Assembly (NCBI RefSeq): GCF_027942865.1
Contig: NC_134515.1
Coordinates: 19,118,227-19,182,226 of the forward strand
Direction of reading: 5' to 3'
Length of the DNA: 64,000 nt
Source of the DNA: Odontesthes bonariensis
Taxonomy: Eukaryota; Chordata; Actinopteri; Atheriniformes; Atherinopsidae
Part shown: piece after piece, positions 44,014-64,000 of the stretch
How the letters are laid out: the number at the start of each line of letters is the position of its first letter
Numbering within the stretch: the first letter of the stretch is position 1
Program-made: the position numbers and the translations under genes
The notes under the pieces: generated by a model
What the model saw: the letters and a program-made list of their open reading frames with translations, nothing else
What the model was told of the DNA's origin: nothing
Databases searched by the model: none

Positions 44014-47000
44014 ACTGCTTTGTTGCTTTTGAACAAATTTAACTTTAAAAATTTTGCAACGTCGTTATTATTTCATTTATTTTTTTCTTTGACATTTTCT
44101 GCTCCACCTTTTGTCTTTTTGAAACATTTATCAACTGATTGATAACCTATTTGCCTTGATTTGATTATTTCCTGCCGATCTCTGACATAGTTAACACATT
44201 AAGCAATTACAATGCTGCTTTATTAAAAGACTTCTGAGGACATTTCCACAAAGTCTGTCTAAAAACTTATTAGGACAAGGACATATGAGAAAGTTGGATG
44301 CATGTTTTCGATATAGAAGGTGTGGTGTGGCAGAGAAAGGCTGATAAACACACAGTAGAGGAATGAGAAAGTGTAATTCTTCCTCTCCACAATTTATCAT
44401 GGCACACTCGACATCCCCCAACCATTATTCACCAAATGATCACTCACAATAATTCAGAAGGATCACTCTATCTGTCCTCCTATCCCCTCTGCCTGCCCTT
44501 GAAATGCGTCCTGAAGACATGAGGTCAAACAACATGACCACCAACACTTTGAGCTTTCCGTGAACGCAGTTTGACCAGACCACATTAAACTTGACTGACT
44601 GGATTGCTGCAGTGAATGACAACGAGTTAAAGAAGAGGGTGTAGGAAAAAGCAGGATATGTCTTTGATTCCTCCCAGAGTTTCTTAGCAATCGTGCATCT
44701 CACAGACTGGCCTAATAGGCTTTCACAATTGACATCTCCATGGAAACGTCCCACTGCATCACTAATGCACAGTTCACCGCTGCTTTTTCACATTCCAATG
44801 ATATCTTCTTGTACTTTAAAAGTCAGCCATGGTTTTCTTGTTTTTTCTGTTTCTTTGATTTTTTTTTTTTTTACAGATGTAGTGTTATAAAAGCCACAGA
44901 TAAATGCCAGATTTGTCAGTGGACAGAAATTCTGGTACGTAAAAATAAATGTCATAGATATATAAGAAAATGTTACGTGTAAGCGGTATACGAAACATAA
45001 GCTGCGTAATGCAGGATATGAGGCAAACAAAATGCATTAGAGAAAGAAAAAAGTGGAGGTAAAAGGATTACAAGGAACTGAAATGACTGAAAAAAAAAAA
45101 ACATGAGCCAGATAAATATATAATTTCTCCACCAGCACGTGTTTTGGTTGGTATAGCCAGACAGTCCATTCGTCCTCGTCATGCTGCTGTCAGAACCCCA
45201 CTGCAGACGAGCGATGACCACCCTTGTCAGACCCAGTGCAGTCTGTCTCTCTGAATGATGGAAATGTACGGGAAGGATGGATCAATTTCTTTCACTCTGT
45301 CCTCCTTGTCTCTGTTCTTTCCCCTGTCATACCTTGAAAATCACTGTAATCTCTCCTCTTGTGGAGGAGAAGATTTGGGTGGGTTTTTACTATCACTATC
45401 TGAATCTTAATCCTCACCTATACATTGGTACGGTTTTCAATCTGACATTGGTCCCTGCTGTGTTTCACTTCTCGACCTTTTCTCTTTGTGAGTGTCCATC
45501 ATCTCTTTTGTCTGTGGCTGTTGGCTTGGGTGATCATGTGTGCGGCATGTGGTTTTTTCATAGTGTAGCACAAGAGGCCATCGCCAAATCGCCTCCGACT
45601 TGGGGATGCTTTGAAAATGTCATTGTTTGGTTGTGCTCTGCTTTATGACACAGTTTATACAGCGTCAATGATTTTTCTTCCCCAGCGTGGCCTTCTGCTT
45701 TGTCTGCCTGGAATCATGAACGGTAAATAAGTGGTAATGGGAGAGAATGGGAGGGGAAGTCAGCCAACGTCTTTCTGTCATCACTTTAGAAGGTTGCGAC
45801 CCTAAAGCACGGCGGCACAGAGCTGCTAAATTATTCAAGCTGTGTCTTCAGCCCCGATCTCTGGAGAAGACGGGCCTGTGATTGCTGCAAGCGGACTGAC
45901 TGACATTTGCACATGAAAATCGCCTCTGTTTCCCCCCCAAACACCGGTTCTGCTAAAAGAAAACAGTGGAGGGACCCTCGTTCTGTGTGAGGGGGGCTGG
46001 TGGAGGGTGATTGCACAGCAGTGAAGGCACTGCTTTGAAACTGCAGGGAAAGATCCGACTGATTTCACATGGTTTCAGCTCCTGGACAGTGTACTGAGAG
46101 AAAAGTTCTAACATGGGATGAAATTGGAGTTTAGGGTTAATGACTATCCTCAAACTTCCAATAAAACGAGCAAAAATACAGCCTGAAAATGGAAGTAGCA
46201 GAGTAAGACCTAGGGGACCAACTGACTCATAAATCATCTTTCCAAGTGGGGTCAAAGGCCATTTGAATGAGACATGAACAGAAATGTGATTTTAGTGATG
46301 AAGATATTTTCTCACAAATGCAATGATACATTGTGCATATCCTACCACACACATTGATTAAATGCCAGTATTTGTGCACGCAGAAATTCCAGATGGCTGA
46401 TTAATGGTGGAAAAAAAATCAATGTGTTCCAAAAGGCCATTGCATGCTTTCTCTGTGAATGGTTGAGCGTGCCTATAATGATGCATTACATTGGACATGG
46501 TTTGAATGTGTTGTAAGACATCACAACCATTCTGTGATTGCAAATTGAGGTTTATTTTAGTGCAATTTATTAGAGTCTTGAGAGTGTTACTAAAACAGTC
46601 AACAGAATCCAAGCCGTTAATAGTTATTTTGGTCAATTAAAGCTGAAGAGTTTTTGATTAATTTGATTCCTTCCATAGTGCAGTTCGAGTGAGTGGGAGA
46701 GTGTGTGTGAGTGAGAACATCTCTCTGTATGCTGGACCATTTCTCTGGGCTATGTTGAGGGTTGGAGGAGGTGGAGAGTTGCAGGGAATAACTGGTCCTG
46801 CTGGGAAGGAGGAGAGAACACAAAAAAGAGAAGAAGAAAGGGGGTGAGAGAGAAGGAGAAGGAAAGGGTGTAGCATCGGACAGATGACAAATTGTGATTA
46901 ATAAATGTGGTTCTGGACGGCAGTGTGGAGGGTTGTTATTAATAGAGAGAATTAGAGTGGCTGTGCAACTCAATCTGCACACTGTCACTCTGCATCAGGC

Positions 47001-47219
47001 CCCATAATCAGAGCCTAATGAAATAGCGCAGCACCAGGATGTAGTCACATCCACACCCATGTACTCTGCTTACAGAGCTGCACTTGTGGTACAGTAAACA
47101 CGCACGCTCAAGTAAACAAGAGAGAAAATAATGCATTTTTTTTAACAGTCTGTGGAAACAATGGGACATAGGAACTTTATGGGTCTCAATAAGCAAATGT
47201 TCTATTATCTTGCTGAGAA

Positions 47220-47227
<8 letters not shown>
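44014..47227. other. Intergenic sequence without recognised features
   Basis: Only short unsupported open frames occur here, including a 123-codon frame at 45277-45648 with no recognised domain. Confidence 0.5.

Positions 47228-47267
<40 letters not shown>
47228..47267. repeat. (AT)20 microsatellite
   Basis: This is an uninterrupted AT dinucleotide run directly after a poly(A) stretch. Confidence 0.95.
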
Positions 47268-47270
<3 letters not shown>

Positions 47271-50100
47271 AACTGACAAAAATCAAATAACCAAATCAGT
47301 ATTGGCTATTGGCCGTCAGTCATCCTTAACATTGGTATTGGTATCGAACCAGAATTTTACAGTCAGTGCATCCCTGTATAAATGATCTAATTTCAAGTCA
47401 TGTGAGGATATATTTTTTAAATGTAGCACTACTGATGCCTGTCTTCAGCAACTTTTTCCTCAGTTGTACAAAAATGGAACGAACCACTGTTTATATTCAT
47501 ATTTTTTATGATTTGAATCTTTAAACAGTAACCTAATCTATATAGTTATAGAATTGGAGCTTGATAGCTAGATATCTGTCAGTGTTGTTAACTGTGGAAA
47601 ACATGAACAGAGGTCCCACGGGGGAGACGGCCCACTGGCAGCAACATACCTCCTGGGGGCAACATGTCATCATCCATTTCAGAGCTGGTGCTCTCTATGA
47701 GTCAGTGGAGGTACAACCGTGGTGTGGTCTGTGTCATGGTGCTTCACCCAAACTAAACACAATATGCCTCACATTGTATCAGTGTATCACTTAAATTGCT
47801 TATTTCGTTTCACTGATTGCCACTCTACATGCTAGATTTGGTTTGTTTAAAGCCATAATTATTTAAATGCTGCTGTTGATGGCTGAACTGAAGAATTGGC
47901 ATGACTTTAAAAGACCACGCAGGCAAAACAGTCAAAGCAAAAGAGAAATTTCACATTAAAGAGTAATGTGGCAATAAATAAGTTTCTGCTCATCTCTAGT
48001 CTGTTTATACAGAATAGAGCTGAGAAAATCCAGAGCTCAATTTATGCAGGCATGTGCACAAAAGACTGAGATTTATACTTGGTGTATCATCATATATGAA
48101 ATTAATTATTTAACAAACCAATAACTCATGAAGTCATAAGTGATCCTCCTGTGGCCCTTTGCTATGTTGACGGTACGTGTGTCACAGTGAATAAAAAGAA
48201 GACACACCTCATCAACATAATGCAGGATATTGAAATTACGGTGAATGTGAACACTAAGTGAAACAAATCAAAAAGAGGATGGAGAGAAACAGAGACAGAC
48301 AGCTGAAGGAAATGTGCATATTTCAATATTAATCACCTCAGTAATATTTTAACAGGCTCTAAAAATCCAATCCTGAGCATATTGCTTCTGACTGTTGGCA
48401 ATGATTATCTGCCCAATTCTACTAAGGACATCTAAGCACTGTTTTAGTGGACGAGACTGACTAACCTGCCAATTGGGACCGACGCAGCATTTAAATCCTC
48501 CCTGCTTTGCTCAGCAACTTTTCCGATTGGCAATATCACGGGCTAGCCCTCTACCTGTATTTCGCAACAAAATCCAAGACATCCTTGGAAAATTTCCCTA
48601 AAATGTGATGATTATCCACCTCTCTGTATCTGATGGGATCAGGCTAGTTGATCCCTACATTACCAGACAGTGGTGGACATGACCGAGGAGAGAGAGGTCG
48701 AGGAGGTGGTGGCTGATGAAAAGGCAGTCATCAGTTCTGTATGGAAAACTCTTCCCTTTGCTGCGAGCGATTGTGCCTGTCTGACTGGTGAGGACAGGCA
48801 AGGCTTGGAGGAAATGTCATTAACTAAAACCATGCCTAATATTTATATGCTGATGACTAAAAAATGATAATACTTTACAATAAGGGAAAAAATCCTCATA
48901 TACTTAAGCAATGCTTAACTAAACCATGACTCATGATGGTTCAGTGCATAAATAACTGCTTGATGGATAATGGATTCCTGTTCTCAGCAGTAAAAAAGAA
49001 TGAAAGACTTGATCAATTTATACTTAACAGATCATTAGAGCTATACATCAAAGTTACCACACGCAGTAAATACATTGATATGCAATCCAATTAATTGGAT
49101 TTCAGTTACACAAATGAATTTTTCTCGGGCCCAATGCCTTCTCAAATATATTAATCTATTTCTTTGGTGAAAATAATCATAAATTGCAAAATACAGTTAA
49201 CTGAATAAATTTCTATGTAGCTGACATCCAGGTAACTTTACTGTATTAATTACTCCGTCATGTACGATGAAGGTGTCAGTTTACATTTGTTAAGTGATGA
49301 TACAGTAATCACACAAAGACAATAATACATTTCCTCACGTGTTATATCATCATGAGTCATGCATTTTGATAATCTAATACAATCTGAAGTTTTCTTATAT
49401 ATCTTAAATATGTTTGTAATACGATTTATTCGCTTATTATAAAATGTTGCTCTAAATTTGTAGGAGATGTATAAAACATGGCCTTTCACAACTAATGATG
49501 TAACACTCTGTGTGTATTTACACCAATATACAGACATTGTATGCGCTTGTGTGTAAGATTTTAGGAAAAGGGGGGAAATAAGGAGCAGTGCAATGTCTGG
49601 GGAAGGGTGTCCCACTAATGAGGCTTAATAGCTGTGGGATGCGAGTCACACACAGACAATGGTCTGGGGAACATTTAGTGTCTCCTCTCCATTCCTCACA
49701 CATCATGCCGAGGCAGCTCAGTCACCCTGCTATATCCTCCCTTGCCTGCAACACAGAAGATGAAAACATCTGCCTTCCCTTTGCAAGACAATATCAAAGA
49801 TTTTGCTTGCACAGAGTTTGCCTTTAACAACAGGTGAATGTCTGGCTAATAAGATACAGATGGGAAACATCAGTGCACTGTAGTCCACGTTTGTAGACAT
49901 TGCTTTACTAAGATTTACATTTAAAAAAAATCACAAGACACAGAATAACATTAGATAAATAATCAGGAATGGATGTTAGGTTATATGAACGTGTAAAACT
50001 AATTTCCATTTTCTTAAATGTGGCTGTAGACGACAGGGAAAAAATATAGTTGCTGGTATGATAGAGACTGGGAGAGACGAGGGAGGGGGCGGAGAGATCT
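47268..50100. other. Intergenic sequence upstream of c1ql4
   Basis: The sequence is AT-rich with no recognised gene or transposon. It may contain distal control sequence for c1ql4, but nothing in it proves this. Confidence 0.5.
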
Positions 50101-59143
<9,043 letters not shown>

Positions 59144-60247
59144 ATCTGTTTCACAGTGAAAGGAATGAAATAAAAATGACCCCACCATCATACAAACAGG
59201 CTTACTGACACCTTTACAGACATGTATGTATGCAAATTAATGCACACACAGAGACATGCAGTGTACACACAACAAAATGCACATACATGCATGCAAACAA
59301 ATACAAACACATACAGCACCTGCAAAAAGATGTTGTGAGATTGCAGTAGACTGCAAGTGAATGGAAGTGAAAATCAGACATAAGTGGATTTAAGTCAAAT
59401 AGTGTGATATTGAGCCAATCATCATAAGTGACTGGCTCTATTCAAGCTGTTTGTGTGAAGGTTTAAATTTAAGAATATGTACAGTGTAGGTGCAAATAAC
59501 AATTCCACACTGAGGTTCTGAATAATCTTAAGTATTATAATGTGCTCTGTATCAATTTACAACTGAGAAGAAAAATAATAACAAATAACACCATAAGTCT
59601 GGTAGTTTAAATGCAATAATGGTGTTGGAGGTACCATCAATAAAGCTGAGAAAGCTGAATTTAATGCACATCAAATATCATGATTTAAAAAAGATTTTAA
59701 TTTGATGTCATTTCCATTCCAATGATCTCTGACTGTACGGTCTACCTTTATTTTGCAATTTTTTCCCTGCAAAATATTTCCCCCTACAATTCAAAGCTAA
59801 CTACGCCAACTAAGATGCATTAAACCCCTTTTGTGAGTCAACCTGCACTTTGGACAGTAAATTTGAATAAGTCTATGGTTGAGTCTCCTCCCTTGTTTTC
59901 ATCATTCCAGAAAACATGAACATTTTAACACAACACATAGTATTTCATGGATGGCACTCGTGTAATGAAGTTCGTAAGTTTGCTAAGTGCATTATTGACA
60001 ACAGTGTGACTGTGTGAGTGGATCTGGGCGGATATGTGGTTACTGTAAAATACAGGTGCAAAAGTGACAGATTCAGTGTTTTACTTACATTCAATGTTGT
60101 ATAATACATCACAGACATTTTACTAGAATTTACACTGCCATGTCTGTGCTTATTTTTTTGAGAGACTCTGTCAAAGTATTATCATGTGTAAACATACTAC
60201 CTTTGAGATGGGCTATTGAACAAGTCGAGTGGTCAGTTGCTAATAAA
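59144..60247 (+). terminator. c1ql4: c1ql4 3' UTR with candidate polyadenylation signals
   Basis: AATAAA occurs at 59169-59174, 59639-59644 and 60242-60247. The first is only 26 bp after the stop codon. The last is followed by a GT-rich stretch (GTCTTGAGTTCTTGCATGTG) and would give a 1.1-kb 3' UTR. The choice cannot be settled from sequence. Confidence 0.45.
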
Positions 60248-61981
60248 TACATCTATACCGACTTTGTCTTGAGTTCTTGCATGTGGTTTTTGACATAGTG
60301 AAGGTCGGGGCTGATTATAGGCATAAGCATTCAATAGTCATAAACCCATAAGCCATACAGACCCCGTGTTCAGTTTTATTTGAAGTGACCACTTGGATTG
60401 AATATATGACACAGTTAAACAGACTTTACAGCTAAGATCGAAGCTGGCCGCAGCCACTGCCTGCTACAACATGAATTTCCAATATGTCTGACATTATTAC
60501 AGTTATGCAGGCCTCAGTTTCTAAGAAACCAAACTACGAAATCTGACTTGTATATACTTTTCAAAGGTAAAGATATAGGGATCAATTCTAAAAACTCTTT
60601 TGGTCCCATGTTCCCTAAGGCCGAATATTATTAATTAGGGTTGTTGTAAGACCGACCAATAACAAGAAATCCATCTGGCAATTGGGGTAATTTTCTTACA
60701 TGTTTTTGTTTGAATTCTGTAAATATTGGTAGTCCTACATTGATTTTATGGACATCATGCTGGGCTTCTCACTCTCTCCTGCACACGTACACACACATTT
60801 ATCCTCTTTTTGTAAATCCGCACAGTGTGAAACCAAATGCCCGAACACAAACAGGATGTATGTAGAGCTACAAAGCTCTAATTTAACCACTTTATAATTT
60901 CATCAGACCAAGGCTGAAATTAGTCATTTTAACCAAAACTATGCATTTGATATTCTCCCTCAACTACGCAAGGAAAAGCATCCATTTCGTTATATTCTAG
61001 AGCGAGCCAGCGATTACATTATCAGCATGCCTGACTTTGTCCAACTGTTAGCCAGGGACTAAAAGCTGTTTCTTTTTTTATAGAAGACGAATAAGAGCAC
61101 TAGTTGTACAGATTTGGATATTTGTCTTGAATTTTGGAATTTTTGGTCTTTTTTTTTTTCCCCCGACAAAAATTATAAAATAGGTTCCCAGAATTTGACT
61201 GAAATTACAAATAGTAACAAATATAAAGCAACCATATTCGTCAACATAAAGTAAAAGTGTAATTGAAAATTCTCAAACTTTCTTTGGCTATTTACAGTGA
61301 GCATTTACCATTAGCCTGAGTAACAACTTTTTGTTTAAAAGGGAAAAAATTAGTAATACATATAAAAGGCACCCTCTATAGGTGATCTATAAACTCATTT
61401 ATGTTGCACCTCACATGAAATGACTGAACATATACGGAATACGGAACATTTACTGTCTGTAAATTACCTTAATATGGAATTCACTGCGCAACTCACGTAA
61501 CTCAGTTTTTACAAATCAATAGTCACTTTATCAGTTTCTAAACTAGGGAGATGGAAACAGCGTCAAAGGTATAGAAAATGAAAGTTGAATTCCTCTTACG
61601 TGCTTGGAAAAAAGTACCTAATTAGAGCAGAGAGCTGATATCATTCCAAAAGTAAAGGATTTGGTGAATCTGTTGCTCCTGAGCAGAAACAGAGGGATGA
61701 AGCCGCACCGTGCCTGGGCCCAGCCCTTGCCTTTCTCCCCTGGCAGATTCCAGTTGAAAGTTAATTGGATGGGGAGAGGGTCTAAGATGGGCTGCGCTGA
61801 GGCCCATTAGCGATTCCCCTGTCGAATGCACAGCCACGAGGATCACAGACTCACAAATAGGAGGATTAAAATAATCAATAGCCTTGACTTCCATCGACCA
61901 CACACATACACACACACCAAGTAATTAGTGGACAACCTATTCAGCAGTGGACTATGACACCCTCCTGAACCATACATACAA
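60248..61981. other. Intergenic sequence downstream of c1ql4
   Basis: No gene was recognised. The stretch at about 61620-61890 has more balanced base composition than its surroundings and could be a conserved noncoding element, but no alignment was possible. Confidence 0.4.
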
Positions 61982-61999
61982 CCCCCCCCCCCCCCCCCC

Positions 62000-62040
<41 letters not shown>
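61982..62040. repeat. C21 run followed by a (CA)n microsatellite
   Basis: A 21-base C run at 61982-62002 is followed by CA repeats to about 62040. Confidence 0.95.
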
Positions 62041-62041
<1 letters not shown>

Positions 62042-64000
62042 AGCTCCACACTCCAATAGCTGTGGTGCCTAATGAGGGGAAATAGTTGTGACTGCTTGAG
62101 AAGAAAATGAAGAAAAGGTCAGGAAGCCACTGAACAGCCTTTTGCAGCTCATGTGTCTGCGCCTCATCATTTTCTCATTTATCTCAGAAAAAAATTAATT
62201 CAGAAAAAAAACCTAATAACCACAAATCCCCCAAAATAAATCAGCCTGGTGCTTCATACTTAAATATTTAAAAACATGTTGTAAACTGGGAGACCTTAAC
62301 TTATCAAGCAACAATGGCATGATTTACTTTCCATTTGGCTTAGGTAAGCACAAAGAGTCGATCAGCATATATTCTTGTGTTGTACGCTACATCTTGGGAT
62401 CTACCGGATGCCCGGAACACTGTGGATTCAAACATCAGCACTGCCCTCTTGTGGGAACAAGAGGCAGAACACCATAGACAGAAGAGAATATAAATCATTT
62501 GCAAATCATTAAAACGCAACAGGATGTCTTTCACTGTATTCTTTGAAATCAAACCAACCACAAGCTTTCAGGAAAAAAAAGACAACAACATTTATTTAGA
62601 TGTAGCAACAAAACTTGGGTACTCGTTTGAAATGTTTCAAACTCATGATAATATGGATTTAGATATGTCGATTTATTGCTAATTCAGGGACACTTCTATT
62701 CAGCCAGAGCAAATCTTAGTCAATGATACAGCAAGTTACTTAAATCATAATGCTTAATATATATTAATGTCCTATTCAACATTGACATACTTTGTATTAA
62801 CAGTTGCAGTGGATCCACTTGTATTGTCTTAAATGTGGCATTTTGCAAAGAATGCATGTGTGAAGACTCCTCGGTGAGTAGAAGTCATATGCATGGCCAG
62901 ATCTTGTAGGGTCATATATGGTTACTTTGGGGGGGAATGTAAAGGCACTTCTTAAATTATAACTGTAGAACAAATCCATGGAGACGGTTTGGAAGGACTG
63001 GAAAAGCTAAATGCAAAAACAAAAAAACAAAAAACAAAAGTGGGATGCTCTTCATCTTCACCCGCTCATAACCATTCTGACCAGTTCTGCAAAAGAGACA
63101 TAAGAGACAAATGTGAGTTTTATGGTCAAACTGATGGGAGAGACCCGCTCCAAGTGCAGCATGTGGGGCTAAGGCCCACTCCTCTTCAAACTTTGGTGAG
63201 CCTTTGTGAGAGATGCTGCATTTGGAGACGGATCCCCTGCTCACCCAGATGACAGAAGAGGGTAAGTAGAAGAGAGTACTGAGAAAGAGGGTGAGATAAT
63301 TATTTCTATCTTCTATTCAGCCAAAGCAATTGGCCCTCTAAGATCCATGAAAGGTTGGTTAGAGAAGCTATCCCTCCTGTATGTGTTCCTCTAGCTGAGA
63401 AGCAGGGAAAAGGGGAGAAGATCAGGGGAGTTACAATCCGGCGAGCTACAAATTCATTTTCCATCAGTACAGAGGAGAAAAAATGTCAGCAAAAGAGCAA
63501 CTCAATGCAATTTTATGGTTAGTAGAAAAAGGGACTGGTCCACTCTCCCAAATCTGGTGGCTATACAACATGTAAAAATGTTTAAAAAGTGTCTATTCTG
63601 AACAGGTAAATGTAGCACTTCTGACACCAACATTAAAAAAAGCCAAGTTTAAAAGCACCAATAACATGCAAATGAAAATAGAAAAGCTGCCTGATAACCA
63701 CCACACCATACTCGACGATAACCACCAGGCTTTCCCTGAATGAGACCAGTCTCTTCCCTATGTGTCCACCATATCCCCATATAAACTGAGGGGAGTCATA
63801 GACACATGCAAAGGGGCATGCTGCAGCCAGGGGCCAAGGCAAAGGGCTGCAGGAGAGAGACAGAGCAGCAGGAGGCTACACATGGGTCAAGGCCTCAGGT
63901 CTGCAGCTGAGGGACACCGCCAGGCTTTCCCACAGACGCCTACAGGTCGAATGGACTTTGCACATTAGCACATTGTTCCCGTTTGCCAATTTGAATAATG
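62041..64000. other. Intergenic sequence to the window end
   Basis: No supported gene was seen. A CTCF-like sequence, CTGCCCTCTTGTGG, lies at 62441-62454. The open frames at 62957-63252 and 63633-63968 lack recognised domains. Confidence 0.5.

Noticed and set aside
45277-45648. 123-codon open frame in the gene desert
   Set aside because: No domain, no splice context and no similarity I can recognise.
61843-62049. Open frame with a CVCVCV/GGGGGG stretch
   Set aside because: It is made by the CA repeat and the C run.

Overview
The window is nuclear DNA from a bony fish, most likely an acanthomorph teleost. It holds intron-rich vertebrate genes with GT-AG introns, AT-rich gene deserts and a typical teleost repeat set (L2-type LINE, Tc1-like transposon, tRNA-derived SINEs, Harbinger-like and MITE-like fragments, microsatellites). 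No prokaryotic, organellar or CRISPR sequence was seen.

Layout. (1) 1-1517, + strand: last five exons of the cohesin ATPase gene smc1a, then its 3' UTR. (2) 3718-19913, - strand: a complete gene for the skeletal-muscle L-type calcium channel alpha-1 subunit Cav1.1 (cacna1s). I placed 45 coding exons by hand; all phases agree and they give 1848 codons plus a stop. It converges tail-to-tail on smc1a. (3) 22610-24789, - strand: complete five-exon tmem9 (187 aa), directly upstream of cacna1s on the same strand. As I recall, this pairing also exists in mammals. (4) About 25.1-50.4 kb: a gene desert with an old Tc1-like relic carrying SINE fragments, a young SINE with a perfect 16-bp target-site duplication, a Harbinger-like fragment and a 3.9-kb dead L2-type LINE split by a 0.7-kb insertion. 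(5) 51491-59143, + strand: complete two-exon c1ql4-like gene, a secreted C1q-domain protein of 242 aa, with a 6.9-kb intron containing a MITE with a nested hairpin. (6) 59.2-64.0 kb: 3' UTR and intergenic sequence without a recognisable gene.

The genes do not form one pathway. Smc1a acts in chromosome cohesion, Tmem9 in the endolysosomal membrane, Cav1.1 as voltage sensor of excitation-contraction coupling, and C1ql4 as a secreted ligand of the C1q/TNF superfamily. The most interesting protein-level signals are in Cav1.1: a lysine where other Cav1 channels have aspartate beside the repeat I selectivity filter, a changed residue at the N617-equivalent site in repeat II, altered drug-site residues, two microexons in the IVS3-S4 linker, and a C-terminal tail with two SH3-ligand-like motifs. 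The most interesting DNA-level signals are a perfect 30-bp inverted repeat between cacna1s and tmem9 and the nested-hairpin MITE. I found no wholly new multi-gene system.
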